Below are positions 17,656 through 28,475 of a stretch of 64,000 nucleotides of DNA, piece after piece (the first letter of the stretch is position 1; each line of letters opens with the position of its first letter). The notes under the pieces were generated by a model. The model saw only the letters and a list, made by a program, of their open reading frames with translations, made no database searches and was not told where the DNA came from. The position numbers and the translations under genes are program-made. This stretch comes from Bacillus sp. FJAT-14578 (GTDB lineage Bacteria; Bacillota; Bacilli; Bacillales; Bacillaceae_H): assembly GCF_000504165.1 (NCBI RefSeq), contig NZ_AYSE01000004.1, forward strand, positions 248,001 to 312,000. The letters are read 5' to 3'.

Positions 17656-18105
17656 ATGACAAAACAGTTTGATAGAAGAATCGGGCGTCATGCAATCATG
17701 TACGCGTTTGTGGAAGAAGAGGAAGAAGCTTCATTAACAAGCGGGCTGACGCGAATGAATTGGCGCTATGGAAAAGGAAAAGTCGGTTCGATGGAGTTGC
17801 AAAAAATTGTAGCGGCCATTGAGACATCGGCGAAAAGACAGGGACTGGTCAATCCGGATATTTATCGTGAAATGCATGCGTTGTATCATGCCATTATCGA
17901 AGCGATGCATGGAGTGACACGCGGTCAAGTGGAGCTTGGCGGGATGCTGAGAACGGCAGGACTTCGTTTTGCGATTGTTCGGGGAAAACCGTTTGAAAAC
18001 GAGGAAGAAGGCGAATGGATTGCGGTTGCCGTATATGGAACGATTGGAGCGCCTGTCCGTGGATTTGAACATGAAGCAGTCGGGTTAGGAATCAATCACA
18101 TTTAA
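17656..18105 (+). CDS. hutP: Hut operon antiterminator HutP
   Basis: A 149-residue RNA-binding protein of standard length. The histidine-rich segment EMHALYHAIIEAMHG (about 75-89) carries the metal-binding histidines, and RGKPFENEEEGEWIAVAVYGTIGAPVRGFEHEAVGLGINH is the conserved C-terminal sheet. In B. subtilis the HutP hexamer, with L-histidine and a divalent cation, binds NAG repeats in the hut mRNA and disrupts a terminator. The same target is visible directly downstream (18117-18186). Start after AAAGAGGTAG. Confidence 0.96.
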   Translation: MTKQFDRRIGRHAIMYAFVEEEEEASLTSGLTRMNWRYGKGKVGSMELQKIVAAIETSAKRQGLVNPDIYREMHALYHAIIEAMHGVTRGQVELGGMLRTAGLRFAIVRGKPFENEEEGEWIAVAVYGTIGAPVRGFEHEAVGLGINHI

Positions 18106-18116
18106 ATAATGTAAGC

Positions 18117-18186
18117 CTATAGTTTACTAGTGTAATAGGGGGCTGTATTGACGACGGGATACGTCTGTCAATATGGTCCCCTTTTT
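18117..18186 (+). promoter_or_regulatory. HutP-dependent attenuator (NAG repeats plus terminator)
   Basis: Three TAG triplets at 18120, 18128 and 18136, each separated by five bases, precede and overlap a long hairpin (18138-18181, GGGGGCTGTATTGAC paired with GTCAATATGGTCCCC) with a T run. This matches the known HutP target layout between hutP and hutH. Confidence 0.9.
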
Positions 18187-18226
18187 ATGTGGTCCAATGA
18201 AAAAGATGGAATGAGGGGTGTCAAAA

Positions 18227-19750
18227 ATGGTTGTGTTAACGGGACAGTCTTTGACAATTGAAGAAGCAAAAAAAGTATTGTATGGCCATGCATTTGTGAC
18301 GGCTTCCGCCGATAGTGTAAAGAAAGTGGAAAAGAGCCGGGAAGCGGTTGAAAATATCGTGAAGCAAAAGAAAGTCGTCTATGGTATTACAACCGGTTTC
18401 GGGAAGTTCAGTGATGTGCTGATTGATTCAGACGACGTGGAGCAGCTGCAGTGGAATTTGATTCATTCGCATGCATGCGGAGTGGGTGAACCGTTTCCGG
18501 AAGTAGTGTCAAGAGCGATGGTTCTCCTTCGGGCCAATGCGCTGTTAAAAGGGTTTTCTGGGGTTCGTCCGATTGTCATTGACCGTTTGCTTGAACTTTT
18601 GAATGCACAAGTCCATCCGGTTATCCCCCAGCAAGGTTCCCTTGGAGCGAGTGGAGATTTGGCCCCGCTTTCCCATTTGGCGCTTGTATTAATGGGTGAA
18701 GGCGAAGTGTTTTATAAAGGGGAGCGAATGGAGGCCATTACGGCTTTATCGAAAGAAGGCATCGTGCCGCTGACTTTGAAGGCAAAGGAAGGGCTTGCAT
18801 TAATAAACGGTACGCAAGCGATGACGGCGATGGGGCTCGTCAATTACATCGAAGCCGAACAGCTCGCTTATCAAACGGAGGCGATTGCTTCTTTGACGCT
18901 GGAAGGGCTTCAGGGTATTGAGGATGCTTTTGATCCGGCTGTTCATCAAGCACGCGGTTATCGTCAGCAATCGGAAGTGGCGGAACGAATCCGCCGAATG
19001 ATCAACGGCAGCCGGCTCATTACAAAGCAGGGAGAGCTGAGGGTGCAGGATGCGTATTCTCTCCGCTGCATTCCACAAGTGCACGGAGCATCGTGGCAGG
19101 CGCTTGATTATGTAAAAGAAAAGCTTGAGATTGAGATGAATGCGGCAACGGATAATCCACTTATTTTCGATGACGGTGAAAAGGTCATTTCGGGAGGCAA
19201 CTTCCACGGACAGCCGATTGCATTGGCGATGGATTTTATGAAAATTGCCGTGGCTGAGCTGGCGAATATTTCAGAGCGCCGCATTGAACGTCTCGTCAAT
19301 CCGCAGCTGAACGACTTGCCGCCGTTTTTAAGCCCGGTGCCAGGCTTGCAATCGGGAGCGATGATCATGCAATATTGCGCTGCTTCACTTGTCTCCGAAA
19401 ATAAAACACTCGCTCATCCGGCAAGTGTTGATTCCATTCCGTCTTCAGCGAACCAGGAAGATCACGTAAGCATGGGAACGATCGGTTCTCGGCATGCACA
19501 TCAAATCATTCAAAACGTCCGACTTGTGTTGGCGATTGAACTCATTTGTGCCCTTCAAGCGGTCGAATATAGAGGCAAGGATAAAATGGCTTCTTTTACA
19601 AAAGCGCTGTTTGAAGAAGCGAGAAAGATCATTCCGAGTATTACGCAAGACCGCGTGTTTTCAAAAGATATCGAGGCAGCGGCAACCTGGTTACAGCAGA
19701 TGGATTGGCAAGTTTTCGTTGCTGGAAATTTACCTGTAAACAAAATTTAA
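18227..19750 (+). CDS. hutH: Histidine ammonia-lyase
   Basis: A 507-residue enzyme that deaminates L-histidine to urocanate. The MIO prosthetic group forms from A141-S142-G143 in [15 protein letters not shown]; other family blocks are [12 protein letters not shown] near residue 52 and [10 protein letters not shown] near 410. ATG at 18227 has GAGGGG eight bases before it; the GTG nine bases upstream lies inside that site. First structural gene after the attenuator, with hutU 13 bp downstream. Confidence 0.97.
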   Translation: MVVLTGQSLTIEEAKKVLYGHAFVTASADSVKKVEKSREAVENIVKQKKVVYGITTGFGKFSDVLIDSDDVEQLQWNLIHSHACGVGEPFPEVVSRAMVLLRANALLKGFSGVRPIVIDRLLELLNAQVHPVIPQQGSLGASGDLAPLSHLALVLMGEGEVFYKGERMEAITALSKEGIVPLTLKAKEGLALINGTQAMTAMGLVNYIEAEQLAYQTEAIASLTLEGLQGIEDAFDPAVHQARGYRQQSEVAERIRRMINGSRLITKQGELRVQDAYSLRCIPQVHGASWQALDYVKEKLEIEMNAATDNPLIFDDGEKVISGGNFHGQPIALAMDFMKIAVAELANISERRIERLVNPQLNDLPPFLSPVPGLQSGAMIMQYCAASLVSENKTLAHPASVDSIPSSANQEDHVSMGTIGSRHAHQIIQNVRLVLAIELICALQAVEYRGKDKMASFTKALFEEARKIIPSITQDRVFSKDIEAAATWLQQMDWQVFVAGNLPVNKI

Positions 19751-19763
19751 GGGAGGAATAGAT

Positions 19764-21437
19764 ATGAATCAAGAAGTAATGAGAAACGTAAAGGTGAAAA
19801 AAGGGTTGGAGATTGAATGTAAAGGCTGGGAGCAAGAAGCTGTACTGCGTATGCTTTATAACAATTTGGATCCGGAGGTCGCTGAAAAGCCGGAAGACCT
19901 TGTCGTATACGGCGGAATCGGAAAAGCGGCCCGCAATTGGGAATCGTTTGATGCGATCGTTCGGACATTGCGTGATCTGGAAAGCGATGAAACGATGCTC
20001 ATCCAGTCGGGAAAACCGGTCGGGGTGTTCAAAACACATAAGCATGCGCCGAGAGTGCTCTTATCCAACTCGGTTCTCGTGCCGAAATGGGCCAATTGGG
20101 AACACTTCCATGAACTCGATAAAAAAGGGTTGATGATGTACGGCCAAATGACGGCGGGGAGCTGGATCTATATCGGAACGCAAGGAATTTTGCAAGGGAC
20201 ATATGAAACGTTTGCCGCGTTAGCGAAAAAGCATTTCGGCGGTTCATTGAAAGGGACGTTAACATTGACGGCCGGCTTAGGCGGCATGGGAGGAGCGCAG
20301 CCGCTGGCGGTTACAATGAATGAAGGTGTCGTGCTGGCAGTCGATGTAGATCCGTCACGCATCCAAAAACGTTTGGACACGAATTATTGCGACCGGATGA
20401 CCGATTCATTGGACGAAGCATTGTTATGGGCGTTTGAAGCAAAAGAAAAAGGAGAAGCGCTCTCCATCGGGCTGATTGGAAATGCGGCCGAAGTTCATCA
20501 CGAATTGTTAATAAGAGGTATCCACATTGATGTGGTGACAGACCAAACATCTGCCCATGATCCGTTAAATGGCTATTTGCCGGCGGGGATGAGCCTGGAA
20601 GAAGCAGACGTCTTGCGTTCAGAGCAGCCTGATGAGTATGTTCGCCGTTCAAAACAGAGCATGGCCGAGCATGTCAAGGCGATGCTCGAATTCCAAAAAC
20701 GAGGCGCAATCGTGTTTGATTACGGCAACAACATCCGCCAGGTGGCATTGGATGAAGGAGTGACCGATGCCTTTAACTTCCCGGGATTTGTTCCTGCTTA
20801 TATCCGTCCGTTGTTTTGCGAAGGGAAAGGGCCGTTCCGCTGGGCAGCTTTATCGGGAGATCCGGAGGACATTTACCGTACCGATCAATTGGTGAAAGAA
20901 TTGTTTCCGGATAACGAACCGTTGCTGCGCTGGATTGAGATGGCCAAAGAAAAAGTGAGTTTCCAAGGTCTGCCGTCCCGTATTTGTTGGCTCGGTTATG
21001 GCGAGCGTGTGAAAATGGGGCTGGCAATCAATGAATTAGTGAAAAAGGGTGAATTGAAGGCACCTATCGTCATCGGGCGCGATCATTTGGATTGCGGATC
21101 TGTCGCTTCACCGAACCGTGAAACGGAAGCGATGAAAGACGGAAGTGATACAGTGGGCGATTGGGCGCTGTTAAATGCACTCGTTAACACAGCCGCTGGC
21201 GGTTCATGGATTTCGTTCCATCATGGCGGCGGCGTTGGAATGGGCTACTCGCTTCATGCGGGCATGGTCGTGGTCGCAGACGGTACGGACTTGGCAAAAG
21301 AACGATTGGAACGTGTGTTGACAACAGACCCTGGCATGGGCGTCATTCGCCATGCGGATGCGGGGTACGAAAAAGCGTTAGAGACAGCGGAAAACATGGA
21401 TATTGTCATACCAATGAAGAGGTATGGAAAAGAGTAA
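19764..21437 (+). CDS. hutU: Urocanate hydratase
   Basis: A 557-residue NAD-dependent enzyme producing imidazolone propionate. Visible blocks are [15 protein letters not shown] and [11 protein letters not shown] near the N-terminus, the dinucleotide motif [16 protein letters not shown] near residue 173, and the active-site cysteine region [14 protein letters not shown] near 407. It starts after GGGAGG and ends the operon: the following hutI, hutG and hutM genes known from B. subtilis are absent here, replaced by a terminator and an unrelated gene on the other strand. Confidence 0.97.
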   Translation: MNQEVMRNVKVKKGLEIECKGWEQEAVLRMLYNNLDPEVAEKPEDLVVYGGIGKAARNWESFDAIVRTLRDLESDETMLIQSGKPVGVFKTHKHAPRVLLSNSVLVPKWANWEHFHELDKKGLMMYGQMTAGSWIYIGTQGILQGTYETFAALAKKHFGGSLKGTLTLTAGLGGMGGAQPLAVTMNEGVVLAVDVDPSRIQKRLDTNYCDRMTDSLDEALLWAFEAKEKGEALSIGLIGNAAEVHHELLIRGIHIDVVTDQTSAHDPLNGYLPAGMSLEEADVLRSEQPDEYVRRSKQSMAEHVKAMLEFQKRGAIVFDYGNNIRQVALDEGVTDAFNFPGFVPAYIRPLFCEGKGPFRWAALSGDPEDIYRTDQLVKELFPDNEPLLRWIEMAKEKVSFQGLPSRICWLGYGERVKMGLAINELVKKGELKAPIVIGRDHLDCGSVASPNRETEAMKDGSDTVGDWALLNALVNTAAGGSWISFHHGGGVGMGYSLHAGMVVVADGTDLAKERLERVLTTDPGMGVIRHADAGYEKALETAENMDIVIPMKRYGKE

Positions 21438-21470
21438 AACGGTGAAACTGGTACACTTATTAGAAACAAG

Positions 21471-21505
21471 AAAAAGTCCCCTGAGCCAAAAAGGGGACTT
21501 TTTTC
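21471..21505 (+). terminator. Terminator of the hutPHU operon
   Basis: AAAAAGTCCCC (21471-21481) pairs with GGGGACTTTTT (21493-21503). Confidence 0.88.
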
Positions 21506-21519
21506 TGCGGTGGAAACCT

Positions 21520-21918
21520 TTAAAACAAGACGGCACTAAGAGCGTACTGTCCCGGTCCGATTAAAGCGACACCGATAACAACCGTTATTAAAACGAGGTT
21601 GAATTCATAACCGTTTTGGGACACCCAAAACCCATTTGGAGCATGAACTTTTACAATGGCAACCAACATCGTAACAGCAATCAGTGCGGCGGCAAGGGTA
21701 GTGAAAAGTCCTGCAGCAAACAAGGCGCCGCCTATTAATTCAGATAAACCGGCTAACAGAGCCATCGTCACACCCGGTTTTATCCCGATGGATTCCATCC
21801 ATCCTCCTGTTCCTTTTAATCCATAGCCGCCAAACCAGCCAAATAATTTTTGAGCCCCATGGCCTATGAACGCCAATCCGATGACCAACCGTATTAATAA
21901 TAGGCCTAAATCCATCAT
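21520..21918 (-). CDS. DoxX-family membrane protein
   Basis: A 132-residue protein with four predicted membrane segments and the family features [25 protein letters not shown] at the N-terminus, [17 protein letters not shown] in the middle and HAPNGFW before the last helix. DoxX-like proteins are linked to redox or thiol stress; the exact role is unknown here. The ATG at 21918 follows GAGGGGGATC; an upstream TTG is part of that site. Convergent with hutU. Confidence 0.88.
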   Translation of the reverse strand: MMDLGLLLIRLVIGLAFIGHGAQKLFGWFGGYGLKGTGGWMESIGIKPGVTMALLAGLSELIGGALFAAGLFTTLAAALIAVTMLVAIVKVHAPNGFWVSQNGYEFNLVLITVVIGVALIGPGQYALSAVLF

Positions 21919-22202
21919 CTTAATGATCCCCCTCAAGTAATGTGATTGATAAAATTAGTTCTATTATTTTATATTCATAATTCTTCAATTCGAGACATTG
22001 TCCCGAAAAATTTATAACGTAGAATGCCATTATTGGTTTTATATCCTACGATCTCTCCTTCCAGTTGCATATCTTCGGCTAATACATTTAATTAATCTAT
22101 TTTTGATTATAGATCATTATATGACGGAATTAAAGAAGGGGCCAATAGATATTTTCACTTTATTGTTATTGATTTCTGAAATGATGTGCAAAACACGATA
22201 GA
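21919..22202. other. AT-rich intergenic stretch, no gene supported
   Basis: Contains the DoxX gene promoter region on the minus strand. A 67-codon plus-strand frame (21998-22201) opens with TTG, has no ribosome binding site and is judged spurious. Confidence 0.5.
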
Positions 22203-22251
22203 AAAGAAGCGAACGATTCCAACGATTAAAGTTCGACCCGTTCGCTTCTTT
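22203..22251 (-). terminator. Terminator of rocR
   Basis: 13-bp perfect stem (AAAGAAGCGAACG 22203-22215 with 22239-22251) just after the rocR stop on the minus strand. Confidence 0.8.
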
Positions 22252-22263
22252 CAGAGAGAGGAT

Positions 22264-23697
22264 TTAAGAAAATTTGTGATGTACATCAATTTCAAGCTTC
22301 TTAATCCGATACTGCAAGCTCTGTCGGCTTAATCCAAGCAGTTTGGCGGTTTTGGAAATGTTGTATTGGTGCTGCTTCAGCACATGCTCAATATAGTATT
22401 TTTCAAACGAATCCATTTGGGCTTTCAAGTCCACAGGTGAATTCTCATTTGCGTTAATGAACGATTGAACGTTTGACGCAGGGGAGGCGTTCTCTTTAAA
22501 TTGCGATTTATTCCGGTATTGAAATGGTAAATGAGAATACATGATTACATCTTCATCCATCATAATATTCATCGCTGCTTCAATGATATGCTCGAGTTCC
22601 CGGACATTGCCGGGCCAATCGTAAGAAAGGAACGATTGGAGGACCTCTTCATTCATTCCTTTTACATCCATTTGAAACAGGACATTATATTTTTCGATAA
22701 AACGCTGCGCAAGCGGTAAAATGTCTTCTTTCCGTTCCCGAAGCGGGGGAATGAACAAGGTGACGACACCAAGGCGGTAGTATAAGTCCTTTCGCATTCG
22801 GTTATTGGCGATGGCATCAATGGGATCTTCGTTCATATTGGCAATGACCCTTACATCGATAGGGGTATCTTTCGTATCTCCAATTCGCCTGATGGTTTTC
22901 TCTTGCAGGGCCCGCAGCAGTTTTGCCTGCAACCCGGGGTTTAAGGAGTTGATTTCATCAAGTAAAAGGGTGCCGCCTTCGGCTTGTTCGAATAATCCGG
23001 GTTGGTCGAGTGCACCTGTGAAAGCACCGCGCTTCGTGCCGAATAAAAGGCTCTCGATCAAATTATCGGGAAGGGCAGCGCAATTTTGCGAGATAAATGG
23101 GGCGGAAGAGCGGCTGCTGCCGTTATGGATGCTTTGAGCAAATAATTCTTTCCCTGTCCCTGTTTCTCCGACGATTAATACATAAGAAGAAGTTCTGGTC
23201 GCCCGCTTGGCATTTTCGATAACCTCATAAATAGCAGGACTGCTCCCGATGATGCTGTCGAATGTAAATCTCGTATTGCCGTTGCGCTTCATATTTCCCT
23301 TAATAAGACGTTCAAGCTTGGTTACATCTTTGGCGATTTCCACGGCTCCTTGAATGGTTCCGCGCTCAATGATGGGAAAAGTATGGTTGACGGTCGTAAT
23401 CTCTTTTCCCTTGTTATTAAAATACGTTTGTTTTACGTTGACCGCTTCTTTTCCGTTTTGTAAAGCCTGTACAAGTGTGCTATCCTGTTCTTCTGTAAAC
23501 ATGAATACATCCATCAACTTTTTGTTCAGTACGTCTTGGATATCCATGGATTCAATTTCCGCCATCTTTTTATTATAAATGATGGTTTTTCCTGTTTCGT
23601 CTACCGCGTGAAGGCCAATGTCTACCTCATTCAAGATTCTTTCATAAATTTTATTTACATATTGTAAGTATTCAAGCGTCTGTTGATGTTCTCCCAT
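22264..23697 (-). CDS. rocR: Sigma-54-dependent activator of arginine catabolism
   Basis: A 477-residue enhancer-binding protein: N-terminal PAS domain (about 12-125), AAA+ domain with Walker A GETGTGKE (177-184), the sigma-54 contact loop GAFTGA (224-229) and Walker B GGTLLLDE (241-248), and a Fis-type helix-turn-helix at the C-terminus (NISKTAKLLGLSRQSLQYRIKKL). It is transcribed divergently from rocA, whose promoter is a perfect sigma-54 type, and candidate 17-bp dyads lie between them. RocR in B. subtilis responds to ornithine or citrulline. The PAS domain is where the ligand should bind. Confidence 0.92.
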   Translation of the reverse strand: MGEHQQTLEYLQYVNKIYERILNEVDIGLHAVDETGKTIIYNKKMAEIESMDIQDVLNKKLMDVFMFTEEQDSTLVQALQNGKEAVNVKQTYFNNKGKEITTVNHTFPIIERGTIQGAVEIAKDVTKLERLIKGNMKRNGNTRFTFDSIIGSSPAIYEVIENAKRATRTSSYVLIVGETGTGKELFAQSIHNGSSRSSAPFISQNCAALPDNLIESLLFGTKRGAFTGALDQPGLFEQAEGGTLLLDEINSLNPGLQAKLLRALQEKTIRRIGDTKDTPIDVRVIANMNEDPIDAIANNRMRKDLYYRLGVVTLFIPPLRERKEDILPLAQRFIEKYNVLFQMDVKGMNEEVLQSFLSYDWPGNVRELEHIIEAAMNIMMDEDVIMYSHLPFQYRNKSQFKENASPASNVQSFINANENSPVDLKAQMDSFEKYYIEHVLKQHQYNISKTAKLLGLSRQSLQYRIKKLEIDVHHKFS

Positions 23698-23758
23698 GGT
23701 TCTGTTTCTCCCTTATATCAACGTCTTCTTTTTAGTTTTAGCATAATGCCTTCGTTTC

Positions 23759-23819
23759 TGCAAACATATTTTGCATTATAAGATGCAATAATATTATGCG
23801 TATGCAAATATTTTTTGCT
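23759..23819 (+). promoter_or_regulatory. Two candidate RocR upstream activating sites
   Basis: Dyads of two 8-bp inverted halves separated by one base, as known for RocR sites: TGCAAACA T ATTTTGCA (23759-23775) and TGCAAATA T TTTTTGCT (23803-23819). Each half matches 6 of 8. They lie 200-260 bp upstream of the rocA -24/-12 promoter and just upstream of rocR. Confidence 0.65.
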
Positions 23820-24015
23820 CCGTTACATCGGGAAATACAGCCTTTAAAGATTAAAAATGCCAAAAAATTCATTATATAGAAGAGGATTTAAATTTTTTCC
23901 TACCACTTCCATACTATTTTTAAAGGGAAAAAACGTGTAGTAACAGGGGTTATAAGCGGAAAATAGCCAATTTTCTGTATGCAGCATTCATTTTATAACG
24001 AGTAATTTAAAAAGT

Positions 24016-24031
24016 TGGCACGCAACTTGCA
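24016..24031 (+). promoter_or_regulatory. Sigma-54 promoter of rocA
   Basis: TGGCACGCAACTTGCA matches the TGGCAC-N5-TTGCA consensus exactly; 46 bp before the ATG. Confidence 0.95.
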
Positions 24032-24077
24032 TATTAATATAAGCGAAGAACATAATTCGTTTAGGAGGAACCAAATC

Positions 24078-25625
24078 ATGACAGTACCTTACAAACACGA
24101 ACCATTTACAAACTTTGCGATTGAAGAAAATAAAAAGGCGTTCCAGGACGCTTTGGCATATGTAGAAACACAATTAGGGAAAGAATACCCGCTTGTGATC
24201 GGCGGAGAATACATTACGACAGAACAAAAAGTCGTATCCATCAATCCTGCCAATAAAGAGGAAGTAATCGGAAGTGTTTCGATGGCTGATCAGGAATTGG
24301 CGGAAAAAGCGATGCAAGCTGCGTTGACGACGTTTGAGACATGGAAGAAGTGGAAGCCTGAGCATCGTGCAAACATTTTGTTCCGCGCCGCTGCCATCAT
24401 GCGCCGCCGCAAACATGAATTTTCGGCTTACCTGGTGAAGGAAGCGGGGAAACCGTGGAAAGAAGCGGATGCGGACACGGCAGAAGCGATTGACTTCTTG
24501 GAATTTTATGCACGCCAAATGTTGAAGCTAAAAGACGGCATTCCGGTCAACAGCCGCGAAGGCGAGTTCAACCAATTCCATTACATTCCGCTGGGCGTTG
24601 GAATCATCATTTCTCCATTCAACTTCCCGTTAGCGATCATGGCGGGGACGACGGTAGCGGCCATCGTGTCTGGAAACACGGTGTTGTTAAAACCGGCTAA
24701 CTCCACTCCAGTCATTGCGGCGAAGTTTGTGGAACTGATGGAGGAAGCGGGTCTTCCGGCGGGCGTGTTGAATTTCGTACCGGGAAGCGGCTCGCAAATC
24801 GGGGACTACTTAGTCGATCATCCGAAAACACGTTTCGTTTCCTTTACAGGTTCCCGTGAAGTGGGCTGCCGCATTTATGAGCGTGCGGCGAAAGTGCATC
24901 CGGGTCAAATCTGGTTGAAACGTGTCATCGCTGAAATGGGCGGTAAAGATACCATGGTCATCGATAAGGATGCGGACTTGGATTTAGCGGCCTCTTCCAT
25001 CGTCTACTCGGCTTTCGGTTTCTCCGGCCAAAAATGTTCGGCAGGTTCCCGTGCGGTCGTTCATCAGGACGTATATGATGAAGTGTTGGAAAAAGCGGTC
25101 GCATTAACGAAAACGTTAACTCTTGGCAGCCCGGAAGATGTGAACACATACATGGGGCCGGTCATCGATGAGAAATCATACAGCAAAATCATGAAGTACA
25201 TTGAAATCGGAAAAGAAGAAGGCAAGCTGATGACAGGCGGCGAAGGAGACGATTCCAAAGGCTACTTCATCCAGCCGACGATCTTTGCGGATCTTGACCA
25301 AGACTCTCGTTTAATGCAAGAAGAAATCTTCGGTCCGGTTGTCGCCTTCTGCAAAGCGCGTGACTTTGACCATATGATGGAAATCGCGAACAACACCGAT
25401 TACGGATTAACGGGTGCGCTTGTTTCCAACAACCGTGAGCACATCGAGCGCGCACGTGAAGAATTCCATGTCGGAAACTTGTACTTCAACCGCGGGTGCA
25501 CAGGCGCCATCGTAGGCTACCAGCCATTCGGCGGATTCAACATGTCGGGTACGGATTCAAAAGCGGGCGGCCCTGATTACTTGCTTCTTCATATGCAAGC
25601 GAAAACAACATCTGAAACGCTTTAA
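24078..25625 (+). CDS. rocA: L-glutamate gamma-semialdehyde (1-pyrroline-5-carboxylate) dehydrogenase
   Basis: A 515-residue aldehyde dehydrogenase oxidising glutamate semialdehyde, from ornithine or proline, to glutamate with NAD. Family marks: [11 protein letters not shown] near 181, SFTGSREVG near 256, catalytic glutamate in AEMGGKD near 288 and catalytic cysteine in [12 protein letters not shown] near 322. The ATG at 24078 follows TTAGGAGG. It heads rocA-rocD-rocG. The coding sequence is richer in GC at third positions than rocD just downstream, but nothing is broken. Confidence 0.95.
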   Translation: MTVPYKHEPFTNFAIEENKKAFQDALAYVETQLGKEYPLVIGGEYITTEQKVVSINPANKEEVIGSVSMADQELAEKAMQAALTTFETWKKWKPEHRANILFRAAAIMRRRKHEFSAYLVKEAGKPWKEADADTAEAIDFLEFYARQMLKLKDGIPVNSREGEFNQFHYIPLGVGIIISPFNFPLAIMAGTTVAAIVSGNTVLLKPANSTPVIAAKFVELMEEAGLPAGVLNFVPGSGSQIGDYLVDHPKTRFVSFTGSREVGCRIYERAAKVHPGQIWLKRVIAEMGGKDTMVIDKDADLDLAASSIVYSAFGFSGQKCSAGSRAVVHQDVYDEVLEKAVALTKTLTLGSPEDVNTYMGPVIDEKSYSKIMKYIEIGKEEGKLMTGGEGDDSKGYFIQPTIFADLDQDSRLMQEEIFGPVVAFCKARDFDHMMEIANNTDYGLTGALVSNNREHIERAREEFHVGNLYFNRGCTGAIVGYQPFGGFNMSGTDSKAGGPDYLLLHMQAKTTSETL

Positions 25626-25710
25626 TCAATAAAGTGACGGTATGAATTTGGGAGGGGAGCTCTCGATGCTCCCTCTCATCAACAGAAAAGACTTCAAAGG
25701 AGGAACTAAA

Positions 25711-26913
25711 ATGACAACAACTACAAAAACGACAAAAATTATCGATCAAACTCAAAAATATGGTGCAAATAACTATCATCCGCTGCCAATTGTTATTTCT
25801 GAAGCAGAAGGTGTATGGGTAAAAGATCCAGAAGGAAAAAAATATATGGATATGTTAAGTGCATATTCAGCAGTAAACCAAGGACACCGCCACCCTAAAA
25901 TCATTGGAGCGTTAAAAGAGCAGGCTGACCGTGTGACATTAACATCGCGTGCATTCCATAACGATCAACTTGGTCCGTGGTACGAAAAAATTTGTCAATT
26001 AACAAACAAGGATATGGCCCTTCCGATGAATACAGGAGCAGAAGCGGTTGAAACAGCTATCAAAGCAGCGCGCCGCTGGGGCTATGAAGTAAAAGGAATC
26101 GCGGATAATCAAGCGGAAATCATCGCATGTGTCGGCAATTTCCATGGTCGCACAATGACAGCGGTTTCTTTATCATCAGAAGCGGAATATCAAAGAGGGT
26201 TTGGTCCTATGCTTCCTGGTATTAAATTAATTCCGTATGGAGACATTGAGGCATTGAAGGCGGCAATCACACCGAATACGGCTGCATTCTTAATCGAGCC
26301 AATTCAAGGAGAAGCAGGAATTGTTTTACCTCCAGAAGGATTTTTGAAGGCAGCCTCCGAATTATGTAAGGAGCAACAAGTATTATTCATCGCAGATGAA
26401 ATTCAAGTAGGGCTTGCACGTACAGGAAAAATGTTTGCATGCGACTGGGAAGGTGTAGAGCCTGACATGCTGATTTTAGGGAAAGCGCTCGGAGGTGGTG
26501 TATTTCCGATTTCTTGTGTTGTAGCAAATAAAGATATTTTAGGCGTCTTTAACCCTGGGTCTCACGGTTCGACATTCGGCGGAAACCCGTTGGCTTGCGC
26601 TGTATCTGTTGCGGCGTTGGAAGTTCTTGAAGAAGAGAGCTTATCACAGCGCTCACTAGAATTAGGAGAGTATTTTAAACAAAAGTTATCGGAAATCAAT
26701 AACCCGATTATTAAGGAAGTGCGCGGAAGAGGATTATTCATTGGGGTGGAATTAACCAAAGCGGCAAGACCATATTGCGAAAAGCTGAAAGAAGAAGGCC
26801 TATTATGTAAAGAAACACATGATACGGTGATTCGCTTCGCGCCGCCTCTGGTTATTTCGCAAGAGGACTTGGACTGGGCGATTGAAAAAATCAACCGCGT
26901 CCTGTCTGCGTAA
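25711..26913 (+). CDS. rocD: Ornithine aminotransferase
   Basis: A 400-residue PLP enzyme of fold type I transferring the delta-amino group of ornithine to 2-oxoglutarate, giving glutamate semialdehyde (substrate of RocA). Blocks: [47 protein letters not shown] and the PLP lysine K258 in [12 protein letters not shown]. The ATG at 25711 follows AAAGGAGG; an earlier in-frame ATG lacks support. It lies 85 bp after rocA, with no terminator between. Confidence 0.96.
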   Translation: MTTTTKTTKIIDQTQKYGANNYHPLPIVISEAEGVWVKDPEGKKYMDMLSAYSAVNQGHRHPKIIGALKEQADRVTLTSRAFHNDQLGPWYEKICQLTNKDMALPMNTGAEAVETAIKAARRWGYEVKGIADNQAEIIACVGNFHGRTMTAVSLSSEAEYQRGFGPMLPGIKLIPYGDIEALKAAITPNTAAFLIEPIQGEAGIVLPPEGFLKAASELCKEQQVLFIADEIQVGLARTGKMFACDWEGVEPDMLILGKALGGGVFPISCVVANKDILGVFNPGSHGSTFGGNPLACAVSVAALEVLEEESLSQRSLELGEYFKQKLSEINNPIIKEVRGRGLFIGVELTKAARPYCEKLKEEGLLCKETHDTVIRFAPPLVISQEDLDWAIEKINRVLSA

Positions 26914-26979
26914 TGTAAAAGACAATCTTTTTGTTTTGATTGAACCCACTATTCTATCATAATGTATGAGGTGTGAAGG

Positions 26980-28272
26980 ATGCCTGCTGAAACAGTATTA
27001 AATACGATGTCAAAAGAACAAAAACAAGAGAAAGAATCACTGAATTTATTTTACTCTACTCAAACGGTTATTAAAAACGCCTTGGATAAATTAGGTTATA
27101 CAGAAGAAGTATTTGAATTGCTGAAAGAACCGGTTCGTTTATTAACCGTTCGCATTCCGGTACGTATGGACGACGGAACGGTGAAAGTATTCACGGGATA
27201 TCGCTCCCAGCATAATGACGCTGTCGGACCGACAAAAGGCGGAGTTCGTTTTCATCCGGAAGTGAGCGAAGATGAAGTGAAGGCCTTATCGATTTGGATG
27301 AGTTTAAAATGCGGAATTGCCAATCTCCCATATGGGGGCGGGAAAGGCGGAATCGTTTGTGACCCTCGCAAAATGTCATTCGGTGAGCTTGAGCGCCTAA
27401 GCCGCGGGTATGTTCGTGCGATCAGCCAAATTGTGGGGCCGACAAAAGATATTCCGGCACCGGACGTCTATACAAACTCACAAATTATGGCATGGATGAT
27501 GGATGAATACAGCCGTCTTCGTGAGTTTGATTCTCCTGGTTTTATTACAGGTAAACCGCTTGTGCTGGGTGGATCTCATGGGCGTGAAACAGCAACGGCA
27601 CGCGGTGTGACCATTTGTATCGAGGAAGCGGTGAAGAAAAAAGGCATCGATTTGCAAGGGGCGCGTGTCGTCATCCAAGGGTTCGGGAATGCCGGAAGTT
27701 TCTTGGCCAAGTTCATGCATGACGCAGGAGCGAAGGTCATAGGGATTTCAGATGTATACGGTGGGCTTCATGATCCGAACGGTCTTGATATTGACTATTT
27801 ATTAGACCGACGTGACAGTTTTGGGACAGTGTCACAGCTCTTTAAGAACACGATTACAAATGAAGAATTGCTGGAATTAGATTGTGATATTTTAGTTCCG
27901 GCAGCTATCTCGAACCAAATTACCGCAGAAAATGCGGATCGCATTCAAGCGTCTATCGTCGTGGAAGCGGCAAATGGACCAACAACGCTTGAAGCAACGA
28001 AGATTTTATCTGAAAAAGGCATCCTTCTTGTACCGGATATTTTGGCGAGCGCAGGCGGCGTTACGGTATCTTATTTTGAATGGGTTCAAAATAACCAGGG
28101 GTACTATTGGGCGGAAGAAGAAGTTGCAGAAAAGCTGCAGAAAGTGATGGTTGACTCTTTTGACAGCATTTATCAAACGGCCCAATCCCATAAAGTTGAC
28201 ATGCGTTTGGCGGCTTATATGGTTGGAATTCGTAAAGTAGCTGAGGCATCACGTTTTAGAGGCTGGGTATAA
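26980..28272 (+). CDS. rocG: Catabolic glutamate dehydrogenase
   Basis: A 430-residue Glu/Leu/Phe/Val dehydrogenase. Substrate site GPTKGGVRFHP, catalytic lysine K122 in PYGGGKGGIVCDP, and the NAD-binding GFGNAGSFLAKF motif near 228 are visible. It deaminates glutamate to 2-oxoglutarate and ammonium, finishing the arginine/ornithine route into the TCA cycle. In B. subtilis rocG is a separate unit with a downstream activating site; here it is 66 bp after rocD on the same strand. I see no sigma-54 promoter in that gap. Confidence 0.93.
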   Translation: MPAETVLNTMSKEQKQEKESLNLFYSTQTVIKNALDKLGYTEEVFELLKEPVRLLTVRIPVRMDDGTVKVFTGYRSQHNDAVGPTKGGVRFHPEVSEDEVKALSIWMSLKCGIANLPYGGGKGGIVCDPRKMSFGELERLSRGYVRAISQIVGPTKDIPAPDVYTNSQIMAWMMDEYSRLREFDSPGFITGKPLVLGGSHGRETATARGVTICIEEAVKKKGIDLQGARVVIQGFGNAGSFLAKFMHDAGAKVIGISDVYGGLHDPNGLDIDYLLDRRDSFGTVSQLFKNTITNEELLELDCDILVPAAISNQITAENADRIQASIVVEAANGPTTLEATKILSEKGILLVPDILASAGGVTVSYFEWVQNNQGYYWAEEEVAEKLQKVMVDSFDSIYQTAQSHKVDMRLAAYMVGIRKVAEASRFRGWV

Positions 28273-28361
28273 TATATAACTGAAAAGTCAAATGGACATG
28301 GACAAACTGGACGTGGTTGTCCTATAAGTCCTAAACAGACCATAAGCGTTATTTTTTACGG

Positions 28362-28467
28362 AAAGGACCCGTCACGAAATCCTTGATTTTACTGGATTTT
28401 CATGACGGGTCCTTTTAGGGGGGGGATGACTCAAAAGGTATGCTTTTCTATACCTTTTGAGTCATCC
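28362..28467 (-). repeat. Composite two-hairpin repeat, copy 1
   Basis: On the plus strand, hairpin A (AAAGGACCCGTCA 28362-28374 with TGACGGGTCCTTT 28403-28415, inner AAATCC/GGATTT) is followed by hairpin B (GGATGACTCAAAAGGTA 28424-28440 with 28451-28467, perfect). Read on the minus strand the order is B then A, as in the copies at 33535 and 40700. It sits between convergent rocG and the PAP2 gene and can terminate both. Confidence 0.88.
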
Positions 28468-28475
28468 TTGTTTTT

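Noticed and set aside
26914..26979. Separate promoter for rocG (TTGATT..TAATGT)
   Set aside because: The hexamers are weak, the start would fall almost on the ATG, and no sigma-54 consensus is present.
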